A stretch of 64,000 nucleotides of DNA from Imperialibacter roseus (GTDB taxonomy: Bacteria; Bacteroidota; Bacteroidia; Cytophagales; Cyclobacteriaceae): positions 1,216,417 to 1,280,416 of the forward strand of contig NZ_CP136051.1 of assembly GCF_032999765.1 (NCBI RefSeq), given 5' to 3'. Shown here in pieces: positions 44,267 through 53,768 of this stretch; position 1 is the stretch's first letter, and every line of letters begins with the position of its first letter. Made by a program: the position numbers and the translations under genes. The notes under the pieces are model-generated. The model saw nothing but the letters and a program-made list of their open reading frames with translations, made no database searches and was not told the origin of the DNA.

Positions 44267-45109
44267 CTATTTCCGATACCCCTCCGGCACTTCCATGGCT
44301 TCCAGGTTCATGAGCTCGACTTTCCTGAATTGGATAGGGTGGCTTTCGCTTTGCAGGGAAATCCAGCCCTCAGTAAGTGGCATGCCGTCGTGCTTGGCGG
44401 CCGGGTCGAAGCCGCTCACTACGCCACCACCTACTTGTGGTCTGGTGTATTCGAGCACATTGATTCCATTCACATAGTGCCGGATCAGCGAGTCGCCCAA
44501 CACCAGCGCTTCCACCCTTACCCATTGTTCTCCATTGAAAGTAGGGGAGGTGGAGTTGATGCAATGGTCGGTGAAGAGTGTGTCGCCCAGAAACACGTGG
44601 GTGCCGGGAGTACACAGGTTGGCCGTTGGCCGTTCGCCCACACCCAGCCCTCCAAGCAACTGCACTTCGATAGAGATGGGGAAGTCTTGTTCCACGGTCA
44701 TGGTGGTTGGATCCTGGCCATTCACCATGATGCCGCTGTTTCTTTCTGCCCAGCCTTCACCACCGGTGGCCTGCTCACCCACGAAGCGGTATTCAGTGGC
44801 AATGATGTACTTCGAGAACTTATCCTTGTAAAACAGATGGCCGTACTGGTAACGAAAGGAGTCATATTGGTCATAGGCTACGGTCAGTAAGCCATCTTCC
44901 ACCCGGAAGGTGTTGCCAAAGTTGTCGTCGACAGGGTGACCGCTGATCTTGGGAATCCAGCCAGTGAGGTCTTTGCCGTTGAAGAGCTGCTGCCATTCGG
45001 GTTGCTGAACTTCTTTTGTGGTTTGCTCGGCTTGCTTTTGAGGGGAAGAGCAGTTGCAGAGGACTGCGAGACAAATGATGATTGGTGCTGTGTGTTTTAG
45101 ATTGTTCAT
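44267..45109 (-). CDS. DUF1080 (3-keto-disaccharide hydrolase-type) lipoprotein
   Basis: 280 residues from ATG 45109, which starts a lipoprotein signal with the lipobox LCNC. The DUF1080 lectin-like jelly-roll is plain: WQQLFNGKDLTGWIPK, SKYIIATEYRFVGEQA, RNSGIMVNGQD, and the closing GWISLQSESHPIQFRKVEL. Some members cleave 3-keto-glycosides after a dehydrogenase has oxidised carbon 3 of the sugar. The GMC dehydrogenase and its small subunit lie directly upstream in the same direction, which supports that role here. Three GGTG-type repeats occupy its upstream region. Confidence 0.88.
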   Translation of the reverse strand: MNNLKHTAPIIICLAVLCNCSSPQKQAEQTTKEVQQPEWQQLFNGKDLTGWIPKISGHPVDDNFGNTFRVEDGLLTVAYDQYDSFRYQYGHLFYKDKFSKYIIATEYRFVGEQATGGEGWAERNSGIMVNGQDPTTMTVEQDFPISIEVQLLGGLGVGERPTANLCTPGTHVFLGDTLFTDHCINSTSPTFNGEQWVRVEALVLGDSLIRHYVNGINVLEYTRPQVGGGVVSGFDPAAKHDGMPLTEGWISLQSESHPIQFRKVELMNLEAMEVPEGYRK

Positions 45110-45131
45110 AGTTGGTTGGATAAAATGGTAA

Positions 45132-45247
45132 GGTGTGAAGACATACCAACAAACGCAGGGTTGGAAATGAAATAGGGTGCGAAACACACCGAAGACCGTT
45201 GTTTTTACGGATCACATGAGGTAAGAAATAGGGTGCGAAGACACACC
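45132..45247. repeat. three copies of GGTGYGAAGACAYACC
   Basis: Copies lie at 45132-45147, 45176-45190 (one base shorter) and 45232-45247; the last two share a GAAATAG prefix. Each is an imperfect palindrome. They fill the gap before the DUF1080 gene and could be operator sites or a dispersed intergenic repeat. Confidence 0.55.
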
Positions 45248-45323
45248 CTAAAACTTCCTTATCAATTTAAATTTGGGGAATATGTTTTAATATCCCGTGT
45301 TTGGGTCATTTTCACCGACGAGT

Positions 45324-45956
45324 TTAAGAGTCGTAACTCACGCCCAGTCTGTCGAGCCATTCCTGTGGGGCGCCGTTCCATACAGTAGGCCGGTTACCCA
45401 TGTACTGCAGGTCTTCCACGCCCAGCTTGCTGGAGTAAAATCCTGTGAGCACCAGACTGCGGAAGGTACTGAAAAACGCTACGCCCTGGCTGTAAGCTGG
45501 GCTTGCAGTTTGTGGATAGGCAATGTCATCCAATATCTGCTTTTGCTCTCCCTCTGAAATGGCCGTGAAGCTTTTTCCAAAGCGTTTCGTGCTCTCCAAA
45601 TTCATCCAGCGCAGGCCACCTCTTATCGGGGTTTGCATATTCTCCCTATCGACAAGGGTGAATTCAATGAAGGCCGTCACGTTGGCATCTTCTGCACTGC
45701 CCGACTTGTCATCTGCCGGAATCACCTGGTTGGCCAGCACTCTTACCATTTCTCTTTCCTCATCAGTGAAAAACTTCTGATTAAGCATCTCCATTACCTC
45801 GGGTGTGAGGTTGGCATAACCCTCCGGCATATCGGTGGGGTGCTCGTGCCCGGTCATTTCGCCTTCTTTGCCTGGCTCGCAGGCAATCAATGCACCGGCG
45901 GACAGGGAGGCAAGCGTAATATATTTAAGGGAATCTCTTCTGCTAATTGGTTCCAT
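45324..45956 (-). CDS. gluconate 2-dehydrogenase subunit 3 family protein
   Basis: 210 residues. The N terminus has a twin-arginine-like SRRDSLKYITLASLSAGALIAC leader (positions 5-26) that combines Tat features with a possible lipobox. The body fits the subunit 3 family (FFTDEEREMVRVLANQVIPAD, then VTAFIEFTLVD and GFYSSKLGVEDLQYMGN). These small subunits help export and anchor a GMC flavoprotein partner, which is encoded 5 bases upstream. Together they form a membrane-linked sugar dehydrogenase passing electrons to a cytochrome or quinone. Confidence 0.9.
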   Translation of the reverse strand: MEPISRRDSLKYITLASLSAGALIACEPGKEGEMTGHEHPTDMPEGYANLTPEVMEMLNQKFFTDEEREMVRVLANQVIPADDKSGSAEDANVTAFIEFTLVDRENMQTPIRGGLRWMNLESTKRFGKSFTAISEGEQKQILDDIAYPQTASPAYSQGVAFFSTFRSLVLTGFYSSKLGVEDLQYMGNRPTVWNGAPQEWLDRLGVSYDS

Positions 45957-45961
45957 GTTGA

Positions 45962-47698
45962 TTAAAGGTTTTGTTGTTTCATCTGATCAATGATGTAATC
46001 ACAAGTTCTCCAGCTCAACGCCAGAATGGTCCAGGTAGGGTTTTTATCGGCCTGCGACACAAAAGGTCCACCATCGCAAACAAAAACGTTTTTGGCTTCA
46101 TGCGCCTGGCAGTAAGCATTTACCACGCTCGACTTAGGGTCGTTGCCCATGCGGGTGGCACCCACCTCGTGGATAATGCGACCGGGAGCAGCAATGCCAT
46201 AATTGCTTTCCGGCCCTGGTTTTGCACCCGTGAAAATGCCGCCCATGTTGGTTAGGATCTCCTCAAAGGTGTCCTGCATGTGCTTCACCTGCTTGATCTC
46301 ATGGTCGCTCCAGGTGTAGTTGAAGCGAAGTACGGGGATGCCCCACTTGTCTACCACATTGGGATCAATTTCACAGTAGTTGTCGTAGCGGGCAATCGAT
46401 TCGCCACGACCCGAGAAGCCGACAGTGGCTCCGTAAAGTGTGCGGGCGTCCTGCTTCAGCTGAGCGCCGTAGCCACCACCGCTTGGTCGGGCAGTGCCGT
46501 CGGGTGACTTCAGGTGTTTGTTAGAGTTTTCTACACCCCACATATAACCATAACCAGGCATATGGCGTCCACCCCAAATCTCTATGTGATAGCCCCGTGC
46601 GAAGTCGAGTTTTTTGTTGTCGAGCCACCAGGGAGTGTACACGTGCATGCCACCCACACCATCTTCGTTGTGAGGAATACCGTCGAGCAGGGCAGGGATA
46701 ATCGCTGACCTGGACGCACCAGTGGAATCGGTGATGTAGCGACCCAGCACGCCGCTGCTATTGCTCAGGCCGTTTTCGTGTACTGTCGATTTGGAGTTCA
46801 TCATCAGTCGGCCCGACTCGCAAGCGCTGGCTGCCAGGATCACGATTTTTGCCTTTACATGGTAATCGAGCCCGTCTGCCTTGTTAACGTAGCTTACACC
46901 AGTAGCCTTGCCTTCCTTGTCGGTAGTCACCTCACGGGCCATGGCACCGTTCAGAATGGTCAGGTTGCCGGTGGCTAGTGCAGGTCCGATAAGCACTGAT
47001 GGTGAGGAGAAGTTGGAGTGGGTGCTGCAACCCCGGTTACACTGTGAGCAGTAGTGACAGGCTGCTCTGCCGTTGTGTGGTTGTGTAAGAATGGACAAAC
47101 GTGATGGGATCACCGGTATTTTGATTTCGTCGCAGGCTTTTTTTACCAGCAGCTCGTAGCCACGTGGCTTGGGGGCCGGGAGAAAGTTGCCATCGGGTTC
47201 GTTATAAATACCTTCTTTGGAACCGAAAACACCCACCAGATCGTCTACCTTGTCGTAGTACGGCTTGATATCATCGTAGGAGATTGGCCAGTCGTCGCCG
47301 AGGCCATCTATGCTTTTTCGCTTGAAGTCATTGGGGCCGAAGCGGAGAGAAATACGGCCCCAGTGGTTGGTGCGGCCACCCAGCATGCGGGAGCGGAACC
47401 AGTCAAACTCCGTGCCTTTGGTGCGGGTATAGGGTTCACCTTCAAGTTCCCAGCCACCGAAGGCAGCGTCGAACTCCCCAAAAGCTCTTTCTTTGGTGCC
47501 AGCACCACGGCGTGGAGAAGAGTAATTCCATTTGAACATATCGCCCTTGGAAGAGTCGAAATGAGGGCCTGCCTCCAGCATGAGTACTTTGGCACCAGCC
47601 TCGGTAAGCACTTTGGCAGACATACCACCACCAGCACCTGAGCCGACAATCACCACATCGTACTCCTCGGGGACTTCTTTTATTTGAAATGCGGACAT
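45962..47698 (-). CDS. GMC family sugar dehydrogenase, large flavoprotein subunit
   Basis: 578 residues. The FAD-binding motif VVIVGSGAGGGMSAKVL lies near residues 14-30. A HYCSQCNRGC cluster (near residue 217) is typical of the gluconate-2-dehydrogenase-like GMC group, and the C terminus has the GMC_oxred_C sequence VGATRMGNDPKSSVVN with DGGPF and NPTWTILALSWRTCDYI. It has no signal of its own and probably is carried across the membrane with the Tat-type subunit 3. With the DUF1080 gene downstream, a glycoside 3-dehydrogenase role is more likely than gluconate oxidation. Confidence 0.92.
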   Translation of the reverse strand: MSAFQIKEVPEEYDVVIVGSGAGGGMSAKVLTEAGAKVLMLEAGPHFDSSKGDMFKWNYSSPRRGAGTKERAFGEFDAAFGGWELEGEPYTRTKGTEFDWFRSRMLGGRTNHWGRISLRFGPNDFKRKSIDGLGDDWPISYDDIKPYYDKVDDLVGVFGSKEGIYNEPDGNFLPAPKPRGYELLVKKACDEIKIPVIPSRLSILTQPHNGRAACHYCSQCNRGCSTHSNFSSPSVLIGPALATGNLTILNGAMAREVTTDKEGKATGVSYVNKADGLDYHVKAKIVILAASACESGRLMMNSKSTVHENGLSNSSGVLGRYITDSTGASRSAIIPALLDGIPHNEDGVGGMHVYTPWWLDNKKLDFARGYHIEIWGGRHMPGYGYMWGVENSNKHLKSPDGTARPSGGGYGAQLKQDARTLYGATVGFSGRGESIARYDNYCEIDPNVVDKWGIPVLRFNYTWSDHEIKQVKHMQDTFEEILTNMGGIFTGAKPGPESNYGIAAPGRIIHEVGATRMGNDPKSSVVNAYCQAHEAKNVFVCDGGPFVSQADKNPTWTILALSWRTCDYIIDQMKQQNL

Positions 47699-48011
47699 AG
47701 TAGGATAAAAAGATTAAGCGTTTTCTAAATATCCTTCATTTTACGAAAAAGGGTTGGGAGTGGAAAGAGGTTTATGTATTAAAGTAGGAGAGGAATGAGT
47801 GCGAGAGTGTGGAAGTGATGAGTGGCTCTCTTGCGCCAGAGGCTGGTGCGAAAGTAACTCATCTTCCCGGAGGCTTTGTTGTGTCGGTTTAAAGTTGGGA
47901 GAGAATCGTGGCTGAAATACTTTTGTCGAGGTTTTGATATTTATTTAATTCAACTAAATCCAATCATAATACTATTTCCGTAGGTGGTTATGTACAAAAA
48001 AACGAACCACA
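47699..48011. other. gap with divergent promoters, one hairpin
   Basis: The 313 bases separate divergent genes. A stem GCGCCAG-AGG-CTGGTGC lies near 47837-47853. No protein frame or known RNA family is recognised; no exact TAnnTTTG box is seen before the fasciclin gene. Confidence 0.4.
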
Positions 48012-48572
48012 ATGAAAAATTACTTTAAAAGAACCATGATTACTGCAGTTGCTTTGATGGCTTTTGGATCAACTGTTTTTGCGCAAAATACGGTGCAGGT
48101 AGGAGGGGAAGCGATGTACCCCATGAAAGACATCGTTGACAATGCCGTGAATTCGGCTGACCACACCACGCTGGTCGCAGCGGTGAAAGCTGCCGGTCTT
48201 GTGCAAACGCTCAAAGGTACTGGCCCATTCACCGTTTTCGCTCCCACCAATGCTGCTTTCGATAAACTCCCTGCGGGCACTGTGGCGACTTTACTCAAGC
48301 CTGAAAACAAAGACCAGCTCACCAAAGTGCTTACTTACCACGTAATCGCTGGAAAGTACGACTCAGAAGCTTTGAAGAAAGCCATTAAGGCTGGCAAAGG
48401 TGAAGCCAAATTGAAGACAGTGTCTGGTGACATGCTGAGTTTTATGATGAACGGCCCAATGAATATTGTGATGAAGGACGAGACCGGCAACCTGGCTACC
48501 ATCAGCACTTACGATGTGTATCAGTCAAATGGTGTGATCAACGTCATTGAATCTGTGCTGCTTCCATTATAA
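48012..48572 (+). CDS. secreted fasciclin-domain protein
   Basis: 186 residues with a signal peptide (about 1-25). One fasciclin (FAS1) domain fills about 40-185: TTLVAAVKAAGLVQTLKG, the conserved FTVFAPTNAAFDKLP box, the YHVIAGKYDS segment and the final NGVINVIESVLLP. FAS1 domains mediate adhesion or protein contact on the cell surface; in Bacteroidota the single-domain form is common and its partner unknown. It stands alone, followed 154 bases later by a CHRD lipoprotein in the same direction. Confidence 0.92.
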   Translation: MKNYFKRTMITAVALMAFGSTVFAQNTVQVGGEAMYPMKDIVDNAVNSADHTTLVAAVKAAGLVQTLKGTGPFTVFAPTNAAFDKLPAGTVATLLKPENKDQLTKVLTYHVIAGKYDSEALKKAIKAGKGEAKLKTVSGDMLSFMMNGPMNIVMKDETGNLATISTYDVYQSNGVINVIESVLLPL

Positions 48573-48726
48573 TCGGGGAATTGCTCACTCATAACACTTT
48601 CTAACAAGTAAATAACAGTTTAACACTTCATGTAGGCTTTTTTGAGGAGGGTGGATTGAAAGATTCAAAAAAATAAAACAATCGCCCTACTCATAAAGTT
48701 GGCTTTATATTAAACCAATAATAATT

Positions 48727-49947
48727 ATGAAAAAATTAAGAACATTATCTTTAGCAACACTCAGTGTACTAGGATTTGTCCTTCTATCCAGCTGTGGAGG
48801 TGACGATGACATGAACCCCGATATGCCCATGCCGACCGGGCAATCCAAAACGTATGCACTTGCGGCTGTCGCCAATCCTTCCATTTCCGGATCGGTTGCG
48901 TTTATAGAAAATGACGACAACTCTACCACCGTGACTATTAGTCTCAACAACACGCCGGCAGGTGGTCAGCATCCAGCGCACATTCACATGAACACGGCTG
49001 CTGAAGGGGGCGACATTGCCATCACCTTAGGAACAGTGGATGGTGGAACTGGTGAAAGCACCGTTACCTTCAGCACCTTTGACGATGGCACGCCAGTAAC
49101 GTATGACGACCTGATGACGTACGATGGTTACATCAACGTGCACTTGTCGGCTACTGAACTTGGAACTATTGTCGCTCAGGGTGATATCGGCCAAAACGAA
49201 TTGACTGGAATGTCTAAAACCTACGACCTAGGGAGTGTGGCCGTCGCTGATATCAGCGGGACAGCTACTTTCTCTGAGCGGGTAAATGGTGAGGCGCTGG
49301 CTGTGCTGGCCCTTGAAAATACGCCTGCGGGTGGCTCGCACCCAGCTCACATTCATATGAACACAGCGGCTGAAGGAGGAGGCATTTCTTTCACATTTAA
49401 CCCTGTAAATGGAGATACGGGCATGAGCAAAACCAATGTGGCCATGCTCAACGATGGCACGGCTTTTACATACGAGGATGTGCTGGATTTTGATGGTTAC
49501 ATCAACGTGCATGTGTCTGCTGAAGACCTCGGAACACTGGTTGCGCAAGGTGACATAGGCCAGAACGAATTGACAGGAGAGTCAAAAGTGTATACACTTA
49601 ATTCAGTTGCCGTTCCTGGGATCAATGGAACCGCTACGTTCTCAGAACGAGCCAACGGCGAAGCCTTGGCTGTGTTGATGCTTGTAAATACACCTGCCGG
49701 AGGAATGCATCCTGCTCATATTCATAATAACTCAGCTGCAGTTGGCGGGGGCATTGCCTTCACTTTCAATACTGTGAACGGCGATACTGGAATGAGCAAA
49801 ACCAATGTTACCATGCTCGATAACGACACCGCATTTGGCTACGCCGATGTGCTTACATTTGATGGTTACATCAACGTACATTTGTCGGCTACTCAGCTAG
49901 GGACAATTGTTGGTCAGGGAAATATCGGATCAAACAGCACCGAATAA
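48727..49947 (+). CDS. lipoprotein with three CHRD domains
   Basis: 406 residues. The lipobox LSSC and the following GGDDD place the lipidated Cys near residue 23; acidic residues after Cys fit surface export in Bacteroidota. Three CHRD-like domains of about 120 residues follow, each with TPAGGxHPAHIHMNTAAEGG and ending FDGYINVHLSATELGT. CHRD domains occur in chordin and in many bacterial surface proteins, where the conserved HPAHIH may bind metal. Their function in bacteria is not established. A strong terminator follows at 49978. Confidence 0.9.
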   Translation: MKKLRTLSLATLSVLGFVLLSSCGGDDDMNPDMPMPTGQSKTYALAAVANPSISGSVAFIENDDNSTTVTISLNNTPAGGQHPAHIHMNTAAEGGDIAITLGTVDGGTGESTVTFSTFDDGTPVTYDDLMTYDGYINVHLSATELGTIVAQGDIGQNELTGMSKTYDLGSVAVADISGTATFSERVNGEALAVLALENTPAGGSHPAHIHMNTAAEGGGISFTFNPVNGDTGMSKTNVAMLNDGTAFTYEDVLDFDGYINVHVSAEDLGTLVAQGDIGQNELTGESKVYTLNSVAVPGINGTATFSERANGEALAVLMLVNTPAGGMHPAHIHNNSAAVGGGIAFTFNTVNGDTGMSKTNVTMLDNDTAFGYADVLTFDGYINVHLSATQLGTIVGQGNIGSNSTE

Positions 49948-49977
49948 TTAAGTACCAAAAGGTTAGTTGAAAATATG

Positions 49978-50011
49978 AAAAGCCAGGAGCGGAGACGCTT
50001 CTGGCTTTTTT
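49978..50011 (+). terminator. rho-independent terminator of the CHRD gene
   Basis: AAAAGCCAG and CTGGCTTTT pair around an inner AGCG-GAGA-CGCT hairpin, with a T run at the end, 31 bases after the stop. Confidence 0.9.
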
Positions 50012-50144
50012 AATGCAATAGAGAATTGGCTGTGTCCTATTCTAGCAGCTAAATAACGCACATCCGCCCAAAACCCTTTGAATGGTCATAGTATTTTGGC
50101 AAATTATATATTGATCTCAACCAGATTAATTGACTACTCACTAG

Positions 50145-53033
50145 ATGCGACTCGCCTGCCTCACGTGTGCCTTACTTAGCTTAATTTTTGCGGTATCCGC
50201 CCAGCCGCCTGATTTCGAACTGATCAGGAAGGATCTGGAGAAGGTGGATTCATTGATTTTTACGTTCAACGAAATCAAGGCCTACCTGTTTATCAAAGAC
50301 TTGAGGAAACAACAGTTATCAAAAGAAGCTCTGCTCCTGCTCGATGTATATGACGCTCGCATTGATTTTCATAGCGGGAATTTGGGCAATGGGTTGAAAA
50401 AGCTCGGTGCGTTGAAGGAGCGGGTTGATCGAACAGGGGATAATTACATCATAGGTAACTGGCTGTTGTCAAAAGGCATATTTCATTTTCGAAAAAGAGA
50501 GCATGAAGCAACATTAGCGCTGTTGGATTCTGCGTCTACCATTTTGGCTCGCCTTGATATTTCAATGAATTCCCCTCTCATTTTTTCATTACATTTTAAA
50601 GTGCTCACTTATCATTGGAGGCTTAGTGATGTGGAATCTGCACTGCTCGAGGCTCAAGCGTTGATCAGATTGTTAGAAGAGTTTCCCAGAGAAACAGTTT
50701 ATCACGCAAGTGTCCATTATTCTATGGGTTCTATCTATAATTCGAGAGCTGAAGCCGAATTGGCAAGAACTCATATTGCGAAGTCTATTGTCACTGCAAG
50801 TAGATTGGGTTGGGGTAATTTGGAAACCGACGGGTATGTGGTCATAGGAAATAGCCTTTTCAATGACAAGCAGTTTGACAAGGCCATTCCATACTATACT
50901 GAAGCGATACGAAAGATACAGGTTTTCGAGGGGCAACAGGCTTACTCCTTGATAAACTACTATAATAATTTAGGTTATATGTACTCAATGGTTTCTGATA
51001 CCGTCGAGTCGTATGCCTCCCTATACAGGTCTCTCTCACTAGCTAAAAGACTCACAGGTACTTCTTCGCTTGAGTATGCGATGATTTCTTCCAGTCTGGC
51101 GAAAGCACATTTGCATTTTGGACGAACTGATTCGGCTAAAATATATCTGAGTAAAAGTTTACAAATAAAAGAGTCAGTATTTGGATCTAACCATATCGAA
51201 CTGGCATGGGGGTACGCAGGAATGGCTGATTTTTTTTTCGAACAACAGCTATATGATTCTGCACTGCACTACATACAGAAAAGCCTAGTAGTCGGTGTTC
51301 GAGACTTCAATAGCATAAATATTTACAATAGCCCTTCTGTGTCTGGAAAGGAGACTAGTAATGATGTTTTCCAATTGATGGGCCGAAAGCTTGAGTATTT
51401 GGTTAAAGCAGGCTATCAAAACAATACCATGGAGTACGTTATGATCGCCAGGGAACTCTTTCAAAGCCTCGACACATTGCTTTTTGATAGCAGAAGGAGG
51501 TTAAAAGATGATCTGTCCAAAATTTACTTAATGGACGACATGAAGAGGGTCTTGGAATTTGGGCTTGAAGTGTATTTTGGGCTATCGAAGGACTATCCAG
51601 ATTCTGTTATATACATGGAAAAATTCTATCGTATTCTTCAGAAAAGTAAATCTCTGATGTTAGTTGAAGAAATAGAAAAGTCAAAGTGGCTGGCAAGTGA
51701 TCCTTACTTTAAAGATTTGGTAAAAAGGGAAAGATCTATAATGAGCAATCTAGCAGGAATAACTGCGACATCAGCGACTCGAATCGATACATTTTCAACG
51801 AAAAGGCTAAATTTGATATCTGAGTTAGATAGCGTCCGTGGAGAGCTGTTGAATAGGTTTCCTGGCTACCATCAGTTGGCACTGAGAGAACACATTTTGA
51901 GCTTACCGAGGTTGGCAGAGATACTTAAAAAAAAGAATAGTTTATTTATTGAGTATTTCGTTGGTGAAGACTATATCTATTCTCTGGTTTGGGACGGGGT
52001 AAGGTTTAGCTGTCATCGAATCGATCAAAGTGAGGGCTTCCGAGCCAATTTGAGCCTTTTTTTGGAGATTCTTTCTGAAGGCAGAGACGAGCCTTTGGAA
52101 TATGAAGAGGCAGGCTTCTATTTATACAACGCTCTTGTTAGGGAGGCAGTGAAAATTGACAGGAAAAATTTCAGGGCAGTAGTCATTGTTCCCGACGGGT
52201 TTCTTTCATTTTTACCTTTTGAAGCTTTGATACGAAGAAAGAATGGACTAGCTGATTTTAGTCAACTCGATTATTTGATCCGACGTTATTCAGTTGAGCA
52301 CAGTTTTTCATCATCACTTTTGGCAAAGGAAGCCCCGGCTTTAGAGGCAACCAAATATCGAATTCTCGGACTTGGGGCCTACTACAACAAAACTGACTCT
52401 CAGAGGAGATTGCCGGGATCAAAAAGAGAACTCAATTCTATTGAAAAGCTATGGGAAGGCCATTATTTTTATGAGGCCACCAAAGGCAATTTGATAGATA
52501 ATGCCTCGAAATTCGATATCATTCACGTGGCAGTTCATGGGGTGTCCGATAACAATACAGTCAATGGTTCGTATCTTGAATTCTCGAAAGAAGATCGACT
52601 TTACGCTTCTGATTTATATTCGATAGTTACCAATGCAAGGCTGGTCGTGCTTAGTGCATGTGAGTCTGGGCTGGGAAAAGTTATGGGCGGAGAGGGAGTC
52701 TTCAGCGTTGGAAGGGCGTTTAAGTTTTCTGGGGCACACGCTGTTGTCCAAAGTGCATGGCGAGCGGACGATGGGGCTAGCAGTGTTATAATGGAGTATT
52801 TTTATGGGCAACTGAAGAAGGGTATCGATTCAAACGAAGCACTTAAGCTTGCCAAATTGAGCATAGTCAACTCTGGCGACAATAAAACTGCCCACCCGAT
52901 CAGATGGGCAGCTTTTACTAGCTACGGTAGTGTCGCTGTTGGCGAAAAACCTTCTTTGGCTACTTGGTTACTTGCAATCCTCGGTATTGCATTGTTTCTG
53001 CTTACTCGACATTACTATCTCCATAGACGTTGA
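50145..53033 (+). CDS. TPR-CHAT caspase-like protein (second locus)
   Basis: 962 residues. Signal peptide at about 1-19 (ending SAQ), TPR-type helices at about 30-400 (YYNNLGYMYSMVSDTVESYA), a coiled linker with KNSLFIEYFVGEDYIYSLVW, then a CHAT domain at about 640-930. The dyad is H798 in IIHVAVHG and C839 in LSACESG, followed by FKFSGAHAVVQSAW and IRWAAFTSYGS. A single transmembrane segment and a basic tail end the protein (about 936-962). The layout equals that of the protein at 24738-27764, but sequence similarity is modest and base composition is AT-richer. It is tail to tail with the Cys-rich gene, 8 bases away. Confidence 0.9.
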   Translation: MRLACLTCALLSLIFAVSAQPPDFELIRKDLEKVDSLIFTFNEIKAYLFIKDLRKQQLSKEALLLLDVYDARIDFHSGNLGNGLKKLGALKERVDRTGDNYIIGNWLLSKGIFHFRKREHEATLALLDSASTILARLDISMNSPLIFSLHFKVLTYHWRLSDVESALLEAQALIRLLEEFPRETVYHASVHYSMGSIYNSRAEAELARTHIAKSIVTASRLGWGNLETDGYVVIGNSLFNDKQFDKAIPYYTEAIRKIQVFEGQQAYSLINYYNNLGYMYSMVSDTVESYASLYRSLSLAKRLTGTSSLEYAMISSSLAKAHLHFGRTDSAKIYLSKSLQIKESVFGSNHIELAWGYAGMADFFFEQQLYDSALHYIQKSLVVGVRDFNSINIYNSPSVSGKETSNDVFQLMGRKLEYLVKAGYQNNTMEYVMIARELFQSLDTLLFDSRRRLKDDLSKIYLMDDMKRVLEFGLEVYFGLSKDYPDSVIYMEKFYRILQKSKSLMLVEEIEKSKWLASDPYFKDLVKRERSIMSNLAGITATSATRIDTFSTKRLNLISELDSVRGELLNRFPGYHQLALREHILSLPRLAEILKKKNSLFIEYFVGEDYIYSLVWDGVRFSCHRIDQSEGFRANLSLFLEILSEGRDEPLEYEEAGFYLYNALVREAVKIDRKNFRAVVIVPDGFLSFLPFEALIRRKNGLADFSQLDYLIRRYSVEHSFSSSLLAKEAPALEATKYRILGLGAYYNKTDSQRRLPGSKRELNSIEKLWEGHYFYEATKGNLIDNASKFDIIHVAVHGVSDNNTVNGSYLEFSKEDRLYASDLYSIVTNARLVVLSACESGLGKVMGGEGVFSVGRAFKFSGAHAVVQSAWRADDGASSVIMEYFYGQLKKGIDSNEALKLAKLSIVNSGDNKTAHPIRWAAFTSYGSVAVGEKPSLATWLLAILGIALFLLTRHYYLHRR

Positions 53034-53041
53034 TATAAAAG

Positions 53042-53743
53042 TTACTTAACAAAGGCTATCGGAAATTTTACTTTGGTGCCAAGGATCTCCACCTCTTTGT
53101 TTACAACCTTATATTCTATTATTTCGTCATTTTTGAATCGAACTTCGCTCTTTTTATTGTTGATGACATAGATATGACTGATGGTATCTATCCCTATTTC
53201 GAATTCCACTATGCCATATTCATTGTTGTTCGCATACAAGTCACGGTTACTTCTCCATGGGCTAACGAGTCTTCCTTTCCCTTCTGTTCCATCCGAGGGA
53301 TTTATCGTTAATTCGATGTCGAAAGGGTGTGCGTGCTTCTCCATGTTGTTGTGGCAATCGTCTCCATCACATTCTTCACATTCTTCCCCATTTTGCCGAC
53401 AAATCGAGCATGCGTCGCATAGATCAAAAGCAAAGAATAGTTCGATAGTATTTCCAAGCCCCTTAATTTTTACAGGACATACCTCGGCCCAATAAGTTTC
53501 AGAATCAAATTTCAAGTTCTGTAGCTTTCTGTTGTTTGTAGCGATATGGACAGCTTTGGTCTCAGTTGAATAAAAAAACACAAAAGGGTTGTAGCCGCTA
53601 GCTGCATTGAGCTGGCAGCCAGTACATGGGTCGTGCACATTGCCATCCTTGTGTAGTTCTGGAGCAAGCACTTGAAAGATGACGAAACTGAGAATAGCGA
53701 GCAGCGGCGCTCCAATGAGAATTTTTTTTTGATTTTTTGTCAT
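53042..53743 (-). CDS. membrane-anchored Cys-rich protein of unknown function
   Basis: 233 residues. One N-terminal membrane segment (about 8-28) is followed by CTGCQ, then a tight cluster CDACSICRQNGEECEECDGD with DDCHNN and a His, giving about eleven Cys in all. The spacing suggests a metal or iron-sulfur site, or a disulfide knot in the periplasm. The C-terminal half is beta-rich. I recognise no family. It is the third gene of the sigma/anti-sigma unit (25 bases after the anti-sigma stop) and faces the CHAT gene, so it may be a partner or substrate. Confidence 0.7.
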   Translation of the reverse strand: MTKNQKKILIGAPLLAILSFVIFQVLAPELHKDGNVHDPCTGCQLNAASGYNPFVFFYSTETKAVHIATNNRKLQNLKFDSETYWAEVCPVKIKGLGNTIELFFAFDLCDACSICRQNGEECEECDGDDCHNNMEKHAHPFDIELTINPSDGTEGKGRLVSPWRSNRDLYANNNEYGIVEFEIGIDTISHIYVINNKKSEVRFKNDEIIEYKVVNKEVEILGTKVKFPIAFVK

Positions 53744-53768
53744 GACGTATAGGTTTAGTGATTAGCAT

